Positions 39,797-53,014 of a stretch of DNA of 64,000 nucleotides are shown here, one piece after another; position 1 is the first letter of the stretch, and each line of letters opens with the position of its first letter. Source of the DNA: Rhizophlyctis rosea (taxonomy: Eukaryota > Chytridiomycota > Chytridiomycetes > Rhizophlyctidales > Rhizophlyctidaceae); assembly GCA_027596075.1 (NCBI GenBank), contig JADGJC010000075.1, positions 62,001-126,000 of the forward strand. Direction: 5' to 3'. The translations under genes were made by a program, and so were the position numbers. The notes below the pieces were generated by a model that saw only the letters and a list, made by a program, of their open reading frames with translations, was not told the origin of the DNA and searched no databases.

Positions 39797-40530
39797 TTGT
39801 GGCCGGGGAGAGTCAAAACCGTTGACGACGCCATCGCCGCCGCAAAGCAAATCGGTTACCCCATCATTGTCCGTTCCGCCTTCGCCCTCGGAGGTCTCGG
39901 CTGCGGTTTCGCCAACGACGACAACGAATCCCGCCAACTCGGCACCGCCTCGCTCTCGCTCTCCCCGCAAAACCTCGTCGAACGCTCCATGAAGGGATGA
40001 AAGGAAGTCGAGTACGAAGACGTCCGTGACGCCGAGAACAACTGTATTACCGTCTGTAACACGGAAAACTTCGACCCCCTCGGAACTCACATTCGCGACT
40101 CGATCGCCGTCTCAGACTTTGAGCGATGAGGACTACCACTTGCTCCGTATCGCCGCTATCAAGATCATCCGTCACTTGGGTGTTGTTGGTGAATGTAACG
40201 TCCAGTACGCATTTGCGCCGAACAGCACTGAATACGCCGTCATTGAAGTAAATGCTCGTTTGTCTCGGTCCAGGTTTGTACCTTGAGGTGTCTTTTGTGT
40301 TACCATCTGCCTTCCTGAACTCACCATGTTAGCGCAGTGCTCTCGCTTTTCAGGCTACTGCTCACCCTCTTGCCTACGTTGCTGCCGAAATGGCCCTCGG
40401 TGCCACGCTTCCTGATCTCCGTGACCCCGTCACTCGTAACACCACTGCCAACTTCGAACCTTCTCTCGACTGCACCGTCACCAAGATCCCCCGTTGGGAC
40501 TTGTCCAAGTTCCGAAACGTACAAGCACAA
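39797..40530 (+). pseudogene. Carbamoyl-phosphate synthase large-subunit fragment
   Basis: [32 protein letters not shown], then a TGA where the family has Trp, [19 protein letters not shown] and NFDPLG. A frame slip near 40115 leads into [34 protein letters not shown], an intron, and [20 protein letters not shown] plus [20 protein letters not shown]. This is the ATP-grasp region of CPSase (Arg2/Cpa2 or Ura2/CAD type). The block after SRSR is shortened. Function is lost. Confidence 0.75.
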
Positions 40531-40744
40531 GCACCACCACCATCATCGCATTATCATTAACCAACAAGCAAACAACAACATGTTGGTGCTCCTCGATTAC
40601 GAAGACGCGGACAATGAATATGTGCGTGGAGGACGTGTACGAAGACGGAGATGGACGCTTTGTTGGTGGTAAGCTGGAAAGAGACAGAGGTTCTCATTTT
40701 CAGACATCTCAAAAAAGTCGCCACTGACTAAACCTCCAACATTC

Positions 40745-41107
40745 GCAACAAATCAGACGCCGAATTTGACTACTCCAACCCTGCCCCACCCACATCCACC
40801 ACGCGCAACAAAAAGAAGGAGAGAAAGAAATCCAAACCCGCGTCTCACCATGATAACAGCGGTAGCGGTCACTCGAGTGACGTCTACAAGAGCGCCGGGA
40901 TGCAGAAGTAGCGGGACCCGGGAGTTTTGGTTGCAGCTTGGAGAGGAGGAGAGGCGGCAGGTTGTGAAGTTGGAGAAGGAGGCGGTGTCGAAGAGGATGA
41001 AGGAGCAGCAGACTAGGAGTTGTAGTTGTAGTGTTTGTGGGAAGAAGAGACGGCTTTTTAGTTTGTTTTCTGTGTGGGAGTTCAGTGAATTGGGGTTGGA
41101 TAACTGA
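40745..41107 (+). pseudogene. NST1-like fragment
   Basis: A Lys-rich low-complexity lead ([14 protein letters not shown]) is followed, after a frame slip near 40910, by [30 protein letters not shown] and [11 protein letters not shown]. The last two are the diagnostic core of the fungal stress-response protein NST1, after which the frame runs into unrelated sequence and stops. Confidence 0.6.
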
Positions 41108-41696
41108 CAGTTTTTTGAGCATTGGAAATTGGGAACATTAGTCGCGTAGGGTCAACTATATTCAGACGTTCAAAGTTATCATGAACATGCTCAAGCAGCG
41201 ATTCATCCCATTGCAGACATGCATCTCGAACAATCTCTCCCATTTGTCTTCCTGCACCCGCTCAATGCTGTCCTTACAGTTGAACGGTTATGCAGAACAC
41301 GACCACTAGCAAGTGGTACTCCATTCTTACGAAACAACCGTCCAAATGGGCAATGTCTCCACTCTTGTTCCGTGTTATATTCGCTGATGCAGTTGTGCAG
41401 ACGCCAACACATGCTAAGTCAGTTTCACTTGATGAAATTGATGGTGAATGAATATATTTTCAACAAAAGTATGACAGATTGGGGAGTGACTTGGCTGACT
41501 TGGGGTCTTGAAGCTGGTCAATGGTGGCACTGGTGGTGGTGGTGTGATGTCACATGCGCCATGCTGTGCCTTCAATTCCAATCTCCAGGCTTGGCATGGC
41601 GTGACGGCCAAAATGTTGACTGCCATAGGTATTCCTGCCATTTGTGGCATTCACACGATCATCTTCGTTCACAACGTTGATAACAGAGGTCGCATA
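41108..41696. other. Boundary region between gene fragments and intact genes
   Basis: No recognisable coding family on either strand. The last part should be the promoter of the aspartate aminotransferase gene. Confidence 0.3.
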
Positions 41697-43555
<1,859 letters not shown>

Positions 43556-43796
43556 ATTAGAATATTTAGCTAGCAGTCCCACACATAGATAGGTATCTGT
43601 TCATTCATAGGATGTAGCCGATTTCACGAGACGCTCGGATTTTTGAAATAGTAGGATCAATTTTCTTATCCCCACGATTTCGGATTTGGTGGTCGTCTCG
43701 AGAAAACTCGAGTACGGGTCTCATAAATGTCTTTTCCACAAGTTACGATACCCTATCGTACACACGGTACATAAAACTCATACAGATGTAGAAAAA

Positions 43797-45314
43797 TCAA
43801 ACATTCGTATCCCCAAACGTAAGTGCCTGGCGGGCCATTTCTAATGCTCCTTCCTGTGTTTGGTTACCTCCGATGAATCCAGACGCATGGACGAAAACGC
43901 AACCGGGAATGCCGCTCAAATCGCTTAGTGCTTGGTCGCGGACTCCTCTCCAAGGTTCGGGGAGGGGTTTCCGACTGATGATGGAGCAATTAATACTTCG
44001 GAATGCGTCTTGAAGGGACTTCTGGCATCACGTACCTTGTAAAGGATTCGGGCGAAACAGCTACAGCTTGCACACGCCACTGCTTAGCGGTGTCGTCTTG
44101 GTAAAGGACATACAAAGGCTTCTTGACTTCTTCTACTTGCGTCTCTTCCTCCAAAAGATGCCTGCATCAATCCTTCGTCAGTCTCAAGCAATGTCGAATC
44201 AATGCCACAACAGAAACTGACAGATGCTCCTTCCACGGGCAAAACCTGTGCAAAATCATGATCGATCCGGACGGGTGGACGTTCAGCCTGTCCACTAATG
44301 CCTTCTGTACTATCTCGCGGGCAGGAAGCCAAGACTTGCCGATGTATTCAACTCTCTGAACAAATTCCGTGCCGCACATTTCGACTGTTTGATGTTTGTG
44401 AGCCAATGTCAAAAGGTCTCAACGCACCCTCGAGATGAGAGCATGCTTACCGGCTTTCATGAAACGTTCCTGATAATCTACATTCTCCTCATTCCACCAC
44501 GGGTTAAGCTTTCCGACCCTAGAAGCAATGCTTGTCCCGTCACGATATTTCGGCTTTAGGTCGGACGGATACTGGGACACTCCATTGTCAATCGCATCAA
44601 ACTATTGGAATATACCGATTTTGTCAGGAATCACAATTGACATGTACGGCAACTGCGTCTCTCCCTCAAAGGAATGGACCGGATTGCGTACCGCCAAAAC
44701 AAAATCCTCATAGACTTTCAAGAAGACTGTTTCCAAATTCGGGTCCTCCAAAGTCCATCTTAATACCCTCGCTACCACTTGTCGACCGAAATGCTTGTAA
44801 ACAAGTCCTGCCGAGGACAACTTCACGTCATGGGCGTCGTCGAAAGTTTCTACGAAACCGCGTTGGTGGTGATCAAACTTGAAGCGCTCAGGTACATATT
44901 CGCCCCCAACATCGACGACTACGTTCGCTGTTGCGAGGACAGCAGGGTCGCGGGTTCGAACTATTGCGGCATCGGAAAAGTCTGGCAGAAGTCTGTTGTA
45001 TTGACGTCAGAGATATCGGTGAACAGTTGTCTTGCGGAGAATCATACCTGAGCATAAACACCGCTAAAGACTCGTCTGCATGAAAGCTATTGAAAGTTGC
45101 GTTAGTACCCACACAGTCGGTCTCTTCAGTTGAACGTTCAGTTGAACGTCAGAGGTCCAGCAGAACTTTGCTCATACCTCCCGTTGTGGGTTGCGATGAT
45201 TTTCTGCCAAGGGTGGGTAAGCGCACGAGTGAGCACTTTTGAAGGTGTGAATTCCACATAAGGTGGCGCAATCTTTTTGAAGCAAAACTGCACTACTTTT
45301 GATACCTTATGCAT
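43797..45314 (-). CDS. MYG1: MYG1 family exonuclease
   Basis: Metal-dependent 3'-5' exoribonuclease family (formerly UPF0160) reported in nucleus and mitochondria of eukaryotes. ATG at 45312-45314 gives a short basic N-terminus. Exons join as ATHNGSFHADESLAVFML (metal-binding H-N-G-x-F-H-x-D-E motif), IVRTRDPAVLATANVVVDVG, KFDHHQRGFVET (D-H-H), FDAIDNGVSQYPSDLKP, NPWWNEENVDYQERF, FVERVEYIGKSWLPAREIV, QWRVQAVAV, RKPLPEPWRGVRD and GCVFVHASGFIGGN before TGA at 43797-43799. About five to six introns of 50-100 nt. The gene looks intact. Confidence 0.9.
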
Positions 45315-45708
45315 GAAGCCCGCTCCTCGTTTTGGTTAGAGTAATATGAACTAACCTTTGCCAGCAAATCAAGTACCTTCCACCGAGCTAGGTATTGGCA
45401 AGTGATTGCAATTTGCGGCTGCCAGTGTTGTGGAGCAATTGAGGCAATGCCGCAATCGAAAGCAGCCCCACCAAATACAATGTCCATGTCGGTGGCGTTG
45501 CTCAAGCCACCCACCTCGGCTCAGATTCCGCAGCTGGCCCAGGCAGGCATGCCTCCCCCGTGCTTACTCAAAACCCCCCTCCTCATCTGCTCATCTAGAT
45601 CTCGTTCCCACACCCTGAAATTGTCAGCAAAACCGTCATTCACCTCGAGCAAAACTTCTGCACTATCACGGTCTGCTCACTTCGACTACCAACACACACA
45701 CGACTGCC

Positions 45709-46569
45709 ATGAGCAACCAACTCAACTTGACCCCAGAAGAGACCCGTGCGGCCGAAATGGAGGTAAGCCCCTGGCAAGGACACGCAGGGTGTCCGTTAGC
45801 TATCTTTGCACTGTGTCTTTTCTGAGGCGAAAGAGCGCTTCCAACTATACCGCTCAATGGGCACAGAGTTCCGTACACTTCAAACTTCGCGGCGGGTGTA
45901 ACAGCTTGGCGTTGTCTCCGTCTGTCTTCTCACAACTTTTTTCGCAACTTTCAACCCACAGCTGGTGGCAGACGCCCAAGAACTGCAACATTCAATTGAG
46001 GCTGCAACGAGCAAGTACATCTCGAAGCTCCACAACAATCCGCTTACGGAATCTACGCCGTATACGAAGATCCTGGGCATTCAATGCGTCGCGTTCGGCG
46101 AAACCGTCACGAATCAATACAAGAGAACTCGCATCGACTTGACCGCCATCGAAGGCACTCTCGCTGCGGGTAAGCTGCTGAAGATGCCTAGTCACCTACA
46201 GCATGGCAACTCAAATCATTGTGACTTAGGTAATCCTGTCCCGACTGATGATGAGAACCTCGCATCCGAGTTCAAATTCATGCAAGCCGCAGATGCCAAT
46301 GACGACACCTCTACAGTGAGTTGATCACCTGCCGGCTCATTCGACTTTTTTATTGCTATCAGAGTGGGCTTCTAACCTTTACATCCTGACTTGACAGCAA
46401 ACGTATCCCCCGTGAGTGAAGTGAGCCGGTGCTGACTCAAGATTGCATTATGAGACTGATCATTTCTTTGCATGTTTGTAGATCTCCCCAAGCAGCGCAT
46501 GTCAATGTCGAACGGCAGTTTGGCGAATTGCGCAATGACTCAGACGACGAGCAGCTTGAGGATGAATGA
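45709..46569 (+). CDS. Small acidic protein of unknown function
   Basis: Five exons join into about 150 residues: MSNQLNLTPEETRAAEME, a long first intron (about 45763-45960), LVADAQELQHSIEAATSKYI, KILGIQCVAFGETV, TAIEGTLAAG, FKFMQAADANDD, a 14-nt micro-exon, and a C-terminus ending GELRNDSDDEQLEDE with TGA at 46567-46569. The middle is predicted helical, the tail strongly acidic. I do not recognise the family. Divergent from MYG1, sharing a 394-bp promoter region. Confidence 0.6.
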
Positions 46570-46913
46570 TATGTCTGCTTGGTGGGGCCGCCAATGTTAC
46601 TGGAAATGCGGTGTTGCGGTTAGCTCTGTTGCCTATGGAGTTATGATATTTGCACAATGAAGTTCTTGCTGTAAATAAATTGCATATGCTGGATATTTCG
46701 CTTCATGCCAATATGCCCAACTGTCCTTCACAAGAGGTGCAAATGTCCATCACTTAATTTATCGGTGATATGATACTGATGGGCTCGGCCCACCGGTTCA
46801 AACCAGGAGTGAATGAGCTTCCAGCCCCTTCCTACAAATTGCAATATTGCATTGTTGGGAGGCGTGAACTTTGAAGTGACATATTCACTTTGGAAAGGTC
46901 ACTTTGATGGCAC
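46570..46913. other. Intergenic region, promoter of cyclin C
   Basis: AT-rich 340 bp between two genes on the same strand. A GGTTCAAACC near 46796 looks like a tRNA T-loop, but the surrounding arms do not pair (see rejected list). Confidence 0.3.
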
Positions 46914-48238
46914 ATGGCAGCCAACTTCTGGGAGTCATCCCAATGGTAAGTACGTGCTGAAAGCTTCTTCCGCTCAACAGCTCGCAACTGATAGCCGCAT
47001 GTAGGACGCGCTGGCACCTGAATAGAAGCACACTTGCAGAAGGGCGAAAGCCCGACCTTGAACGCATAACTTCAAGGGAATTGCTGAAACTAAGTGATTT
47101 TTATGTCACCGGTAAGCGCGGCATATCTCCGACCTCAGCTTAGTGCTTTTGTGAAGGTCGCTAACTGGGAATCTTGAGGCAGCAATTGAAACTTGCGGCC
47201 GTCGTCTCCAACTTCGGCAACACGTTCTCGCAACAGGGATTGTTTATTTTAAACGATTCTATATCAGGTTCGGCCATTCTTCTCAGCATATCTTCAATTC
47301 CAGCGGATAAGAGATAATGATACTTTGACGCTAACCACTTTTTCCCGCCAGAAACTCATATTACAACACGGATCCCTTATTGGTAGTGATCTCCTGCCTG
47401 TACGTCGCCTGTAAAGTTGAAGAGTCGCCCCAACATCTCAGTAGAATAGTCTCTGAAGCCAGGCAGACTCTGCCAGGTATGATGTTGGCCGCTTTCGCTT
47501 GTTGGATTTATTGGCGAATCGGACTAACATACGGAAACAGGGCCCTTTCCATATAATTCGAGTCATGTTGCGGATTTTGAGTTTTACCTGTTGGAGGAGC
47601 TAGATTGTTATACCGTTTTGTATCATCCCTACCGACCTTTGACAGAGTATGTTCCGAAGGAGTACCGTGCAAAATGTGCGAAGCTTCACTGACTCAATCG
47701 GATAGATTTTTGAAGATTCTTGAACTCGAGGAGTCATTTCTCCAACCTGCATGGTCAGTAAGCTGCGTCGCGTCATATCACCCCACAAATGCACCGAAAT
47801 GACGATGTCGACAGGTACATCATAAATGATCTGTATCACACCGACGTGCCTCTGTTACACGCCCCACATGTAATCGCCGCAGCCGCCATATTTTTCGTCA
47901 TCGGAATCAAGGAGGACACGTCTGAAGTAGCTCGTAAACAAAACCTTCGTGAATGGCTTGCTGAGGTTAATATTGATATTGCCGAGGTATGGAAAGCTAC
48001 TGCATATAAACGCCGCGAATATCAACGCCTGACAGGATCTCTGAAGATTTTCCAGATTACACAAGTTTTGCTGGATCTGTATCAAACACTAGGGGAGTTC
48101 ACGGATGCACATGTGCCTCAGATCCTCGCAAAGCTGAGAGGGACGTATAATCTGTCTCCGTCTGCTGCATCCACTCCGGCCAGGACGGAAGTCGTCACGA
48201 CGCCCGAAACAGCTAGCAATTCGGGTTCTGCTCCTTGA
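46914..48238 (+). CDS. Cyclin C (Mediator kinase-module cyclin)
   Basis: Partner of Cdk8 in the Mediator kinase module, regulating RNA polymerase II transcription. ATG 46914 begins MAANFWESSQW, the classic cyclin C start, followed by TRWHLNRSTLAEGRKPDLER, AIETCGRRLQLRQHVLATGI, VYFKRFYI, NTDPLLVVISCLYVACKVEE (cyclin box helices), SSHVADFEFYLLEELDCYTV, LYHPYRPLTE, WYIINDLYHTDVPLLHAPHV and IFQITQVLLDLYQTLGEF. About eight exons, all joins clean; TGA ends at 48238. An insert (KEDTSEVARKQNLREWLAEV) resembles the normal W-F/L-AEL block. Convergent with thioredoxin reductase, 115 bp apart. Confidence 0.9.
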
Positions 48239-48353
48239 ATAGCGCCAAAAGTTTTTGCTCTCGAATAATCTTGTATTGATTGTTATATGTATGTAATGAC
48301 TGCCCGATACCGCAAATGGTAGGGTGAGGGCGACGAAAATAATATTCTTATTT

Positions 48354-49496
48354 TCAATGATCTTGGCTTTCAAGGTATCGCTCACAATCCAAGGCAGCCA
48401 TACACCCAGATCCGGCAGCAGTTATAGCTTGGCGGTATCTGCGGTCCTGCACATCGCCGGCTGCGAAAACTCCCTCTACGTTCGTCAACGACGAACCAGG
48501 CTTCACAATGATATATCCGTCTTGATCTAATTCTACTTGCGATTCCATGCCCTCAGCCCTCAACATTCCAGTGTTTGGCACATGTCCAATGGCGTAAAAC
48601 AACCCATTGACGTTCAGATCCCGTGTCTCGCCATTTCTAGTATCCTTCAATACTAAATTCTTTAGAAGCCGACCATCGCCCTGCGCCTCCACCGGGACCG
48701 TGGTCCATAAAACTTCAATCTTGGGATTGTTGAGTAGACGATCCGCCATGACCTTCGACGCCCGAAGTTTGTCCCGCCGCACTAAGACGTAAACCTTTGA
48801 TGCATATTTGGTCAAGAACGTCGCCTCCTCCGCCGCCGAATCCCCGCCCCCCACCACCGCCAAAGGCTTATTGCGGAAAATCGGGACCGCCCCGTCACAC
48901 ACCGCGCAAGCGGATATCCCCGCCTGCCAGTATTTTTCCTCCCCGGGAATCCTCATCCGCTTAGCCGTTGCTCCTGTGGCTATGATCAAAGATGACGCGA
49001 GGACGGGAGGCTCCTGCTCCCGACCTTCTAACCAAAGCTTGAAGGGACGAGACGTAAGATCGACTTTGGAGATGGTTTCCGTGTGAATGGTGGTGCCAAA
49101 GCGAGTCGACTGGTCGCGGAGGAGGTCCATCATTTCCGTACCCGATATTCCCTTCGGAAAGCCAGGAAAGTTCTCAACGTCGGTAGTGGTTGTTAGTTGC
49201 CCGCCGGCTGCTATGCCGCCAGCCATGAAACCTTCGTACATAACGGGATTGAGGTTTGCACGCGCGCAATATATTGCCGCAGTATGACCGGCAGGCCCGG
49301 AGCCAACGATTACGACGGAGTGCGGGTTGGAGGTGTGCGGGTGGGAGGAGGAGGTTGTGGATTGTGGACGAGCGTGCCAAATGGCGACATTGAGGGTGAC
49401 GGCGTTGACTCCGGCCGCTACTCTTCTGAAGAGGAGGGGTGAAAAGTACTTCGGTTTCCACTTTCCCGTCAAACACGTTCGCAGTGCTCCGCTCAT
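48354..49496 (-). CDS. Thioredoxin reductase (low-Mr type)
   Basis: NADPH-dependent flavoenzyme that reduces thioredoxin. A single exon of 380 codons, unlike its intron-rich neighbours. Residues 60-70 hold the FAD site ([12 protein letters not shown]). Then come [20 protein letters not shown], the redox centre [10 protein letters not shown] (C-x2-C), the NADPH site [31 protein letters not shown], and the C-terminal FAD contact [20 protein letters not shown]. About 45 N-terminal residues are basic and Ser/Arg-rich and could be a mitochondrial presequence, as in yeast TRR2. One gene may serve both compartments by alternative start. Confidence 0.93.
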   Translation of the reverse strand: MSGALRTCLTGKWKPKYFSPLLFRRVAAGVNAVTLNVAIWHARPQSTTSSSHPHTSNPHSVVIVGSGPAGHTAAIYCARANLNPVMYEGFMAGGIAAGGQLTTTTDVENFPGFPKGISGTEMMDLLRDQSTRFGTTIHTETISKVDLTSRPFKLWLEGREQEPPVLASSLIIATGATAKRMRIPGEEKYWQAGISACAVCDGAVPIFRNKPLAVVGGGDSAAEEATFLTKYASKVYVLVRRDKLRASKVMADRLLNNPKIEVLWTTVPVEAQGDGRLLKNLVLKDTRNGETRDLNVNGLFYAIGHVPNTGMLRAEGMESQVELDQDGYIIVKPGSSLTNVEGVFAAGDVQDRRYRQAITAAGSGCMAALDCERYLESQDH

Positions 49497-49804
49497 GGCT
49501 TAAGGTGTCAGCCGTCACGAAGGGCGCAGAGCCGAAATTTTGAAGCGACTTTTTGAGTGGGAGGTGAACTTCGGATGAAAGTGGGCAGGATGCAAATGCA
49601 GATGCAAGTGGTTTCAAACCACGATGACGGCGTGGCGCAGTGCCCGGTGGCGGTGGCACTAAGCCACGCGAAAGAAAAGTCTGAATGCTTCTTCCTTGTT
49701 TCCCCATTTCAACAATTGTGTTTTTCTCTGCTTCATTCGCTACTTGCTCCCCCTGGGAGTTCTTCTGTCATCTTGAATATGGGTATCTCTCTTTCTTCAC
49801 GTCT

Positions 49805-50190
49805 TCAAAACACTGAGCCACGTGCCGGCAGCCGACCGAGGCGGTAGCGGGATGAGGACGAGTCGAAAGGGCGACATTCCAGATTCATGATGACTTTTTC
49901 TTCTTGTGCACTTTTCCTGTATGAATGTCTCTTGAACACTGAGCTCAGTAGTGGGATGGAGATAGACAGAAAAGGGCGGTGTGCAGGAATTTTCATACCT
50001 TCTTTCGGTAGCAATCCTTTTTTCAAAAGTTTCTTGAACACTGAGCCACGTGCCGAATGGAGATCGATGGGATGGGATGTTACTATTTCTTACGTTTTGG
50101 GTATCGTTCTCTCTTAACAATCCTTTGAACACTGAGCCACGTGCCGGCAGCCGACCGAGGCGGTGGTGGGATGGGGATTGATAAGGGGGG
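49805..50190. repeat. Imperfect ~100-bp tandem repeat, four units
   Basis: Units begin with CTTGAACACTGAGCCACGTG or close variants near 49805, 49932, 50032 and 50125. The first and last also share GCAGCCGACCGAGGCGGT followed by a GGGATG block. Spacing is about 127, 100 and 93 bp, with length differences in a T-rich spacer. Three of four units carry the palindrome CACGTG. An N gap lies 225 bp downstream, consistent with trouble assembling repeats. Confidence 0.65.
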
Positions 50191-50415
50191 ATGAGGCTCG
50201 GGACGCATTTTCTTATCTCTCCTTGCTCGGCATCATTGTCACGCGTCATTGCCCCTCTGAGGTTACAGAAAGTTGTCCGTTGAGTGAGGATTGGGATCCT
50301 GAAGTTCGATCGTGGAAACTTGCAAATTGGGGAGGAGGAATCGTATGGAAGTTGGCATGGTTTGCGGACATTGACTGGACTCTCGACCTTTAGTCGACAT
50401 ATTGTCTGGATGGGA

Positions 50416-50425
50416 NNNNNNNNNN
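50416..50425. other. Assembly gap (10 N)
   Basis: Ten consecutive Ns. Ten is a placeholder size, so the true distance is unknown and features on the two sides may not be adjacent. Confidence 0.95.
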
Positions 50426-50739
50426 GTATGTGTGACTGTTGCGTGTGATTCCTGCATCTGGACCAACTCTAGGAACCCTAGCCCCACGTAATGTTCTATC
50501 TCTATGCTTTTTATATGTTTCTCACAACGAAAGCACTCTGACAGTGAACTTCCTCATGTCATCCAAAATCTCTTCGTGTAATCACATAATCCATCTAATC
50601 GTCCGTATCAATGTAAGCGACTGTGGGGTGTTGAGGGATGGATGCTACGATCTCAGCCACGCGCATTCGCACATCTCTGCATTGTCATCAACCAGGAAGG
50701 GTGAAAAGATGCACACCGTTACATTGCGGAGATATGTTG

Positions 50740-51620
50740 GTCTATGCACCCGTACATTGCCCACCAAACTCCTCAACGTCCCCTCCGTAGGCCACTGATG
50801 CCACAACATATGCCGCCACATGCCTCCCCGTAACCTCCTCCTCAACCTCCAACTCCCTCTCCAACCACACCCATGCGGCAAAACAATACCACCCCTCCCT
50901 TCCCACCTCAGAAACAACCTTCTTCTGCAGCGTCCACAACAACGAAACATCCATCATCGACCACCCCGACGCCGATCCCACCACCGCTGCCACCACCCCG
51001 CGTCTCAACCCCACAATACGCAAACACCAACTTCAAGTTCCAAATTGCTTCCACCGTCACCAGCTCGGCAAAAGTCTCCAGGGAATTATAAAACCACAAA
51101 TGCGTCCGGAACAAGCCGCGCTTTTCGTGCGCAACGCATTCTTTGATGGTGTTTGTCCATGCGTTTGATCCGCTGGAGGGATTCTTGGTGCCCTTTCCCA
51201 TGGCGTCGCTGCTGTTTCTGACGTATCGTTTCCATGATATCAAAGCCATTGTGTCCTCCACCATGGGAAGCGATGTCTGAGACCCCTTGCGGGAGAGAAT
51301 TGTAGGATTTCGTTCCATTGGGCTTCGGTCTGCATTTCAAGGTCAGCGGACCAAATTCAAAATTGAAGCTGTAAAAGCGACATTCGCCCGTATCCTACCT
51401 GAAGCATGCTCCCAGGCATAAAAGTCGTCGCACCCGGCGGAACACGTCGAGGTCGCCCGTTCCAACCATCACCAGGCTGACCGCGAGGATAACGGCGTCC
51501 ATGCAATTCATTTGCGAGGAAGTGCTTTCTTCATCAGCGCTGGGTAGGAGAAATCTACGCCTGGGTAATTTCATTAGCATTAGATCATTCAATAACTTGT
51601 CCGCAAAAACCTACTCTGTG
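50740..51620 (-). pseudogene. APC1-like (anaphase-promoting complex subunit 1) C-terminal remnant
   Basis: On the minus strand, LVMVGTGDLDVFRRVRRLLC (51592-51395) resembles the GTGNLEVLR block of APC1. After a possible intron, AWTNTIKECVAHEKRGLFRT and ETFAELVTVEAIWNLKLVFA resemble its extreme C-terminus (vyECLtxEK ... lWxlKLvlAYY). A further frame at 51023-50742 (DVSLLWTLQKKVVSEV, VEEFGGQCTG) looks coding but is unassigned. The Apc1 beta-propeller and most PC repeats are absent, and the pieces lie in different frames without clear junctions. Assignment by pattern only. Confidence 0.4.
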
Positions 51621-51903
51621 TTGCCGCCACCTCAATGAACACATCCAAATGCTTCAACAACAAGTCCCGAATCCCCACATCCCCCGTCCTGAAACCTTAT
51701 GCGTGCTCGTCTCTTATGCTCTTATTGAGGTTGCATATATCAGTACCTCTTGCATGATACTCTGGGTTGCAGTATGTTCAGCTTGAGGCTGTTCGGTAAT
51801 ACCTACGTTTATCGCAGACATGTGTAGAAGCCTTACGAATGCGCCGGCACCGAGAAGCGATATTTATGATCTGGAGAGCAAGAGGAGTTGATACAGTCTA
51901 CTT

Positions 51904-52395
51904 CTAACGGCATGAGGTTGGTATACCTGCTTTCGCTTCACTTCTTATGGAATGAAGAGCATCCCTATTGCAAATCCGGTGCTGAGCAGCTCTACAGCCT
52001 ACCAATAAGAAGCGAGGACGGGTCTGACTCCTGAGAACCAGCTGGTTGGTTATTGCGCGGCCACACGAACCGAGGTAAAGATCACCAAACCCTCCGCTTC
52101 CGAGTTTTTGCCCGAACTTGAATACTTGTGCTACCGGAACGTTCAGCGGTGCCTTTGTGTCCGTTCTCACCATCGTCTTGCTCGTTGTTCCGGAATTGGT
52201 CGCCCTTTCGAGTTCTAATGTCCTTATTCTTTTCTCTAGTGCTGCTATCACCTCTGCATCCTTCGCCTTCTCCTTCTTGGAGTTCGCCGCCAAACCGTCG
52301 ACTCTAGAAGTGAGCTCGCGAAGCTCTGCTCGGAAGTCATCCAAATGGACGGCAACGTCTACGGCAAGTGCGTCTTTAGGCGGATTCTCCATCAC
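51904..52395 (-). CDS. Coiled coil + CK1-like kinase Gly-loop start, truncated
   Basis: From ATG 52395 the frame encodes an N-terminal coiled coil (ELRELTSRVDGLAANSKKEK, ALEKRIRTLELERATNS) and then VFKFGQKLGSGGFGDLYLG, the strand-1/Gly-loop block of CK1-family kinases, as in the genes at 13, 20 and 26 kb. After the Gly loop comes a GTTCGT donor-like site at the same codon where the other copies have their first intron. No VAIK or HRD exon was found downstream before the APC1-like remnant. Either the rest was deleted or it was replaced; it might still give a 163-residue protein. It lies 0.6 kb downstream of element copy E in the same orientation. Confidence 0.5.
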   Translation of the reverse strand: MMENPPKDALAVDVAVHLDDFRAELRELTSRVDGLAANSKKEKAKDAEVIAALEKRIRTLELERATNSGTTSKTMVRTDTKAPLNVPVAQVFKFGQKLGSGGFGDLYLGSCGRAITNQLVLRSQTRPRFLLVGCRAAQHRICNRDALHSIRSEAKAGIPTSCR

Positions 52396-53014
52396 GACAA
52401 TAGACTAGCAAAGAGTAAAAATGTGGAGGCAGTGCAGATGCGTGTGAGAGTTGAGAGTTGAGCCGGTCGAAGTGTCAAAAGCACGCGTTCGAAAATGAGT
52501 CGTTAAAAAGAGAGGGACTGAAAGCACTGGGCGCACGGTCTGGCAGCTGTTCCCTGGTCACTGACCCTACTGACCACCTATAATAAGAATACTTAATACA
52601 CTGTACACCACGGCGCAGTCCGGACACGCTGCGCAGATCAGAAATTCCATCAGCAGTTCCGTCCGGGTCCGTTGGCCGTGGCGCGTGGCGCGTAGCGTGG
52701 CGCGTGGCGCGGTGGCTGGAGCATACTTAGGCTCAGCCAAGGAGGCCAAATCGCTCAACTCATCTCACACCAGCTTGTTACTTTCTTATCCATTTCTTAT
52801 CTCGCTACTTCTCACCCGTCAGTCAATTCTCGCACATTCACGTTTGCTCCTTTACACATTTACACAATACGGACCCCTTTACCCAACACTGTCCTCGGTA
52901 CTCGTATATCTGGCGGCTCGTTTCAAAACCTCGGACTTTCTCTGCGGCGCCCGGATCGCCGGCAACTGCTGAAGCGACAACGCACTTTTTGTAGACATGA
53001 ATTGGCTTCCATCA

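Larger units (their letters stand above)
49497..50739. other. Intergenic region with tandem repeat and assembly gap
   Basis: Contains the tandem repeat at 49805-50190 and a run of Ns at 50416-50425. The part from 49497 to 49800 is the thioredoxin reductase promoter. No gene was recognised. Confidence 0.4.

Noticed and set aside
46780..46835. tRNA suggested by GGTTCAAACC
   Set aside because: The T-stem bases on either side do not pair (A-A and G-A mismatches), and no anticodon or acceptor arms could be drawn around it.
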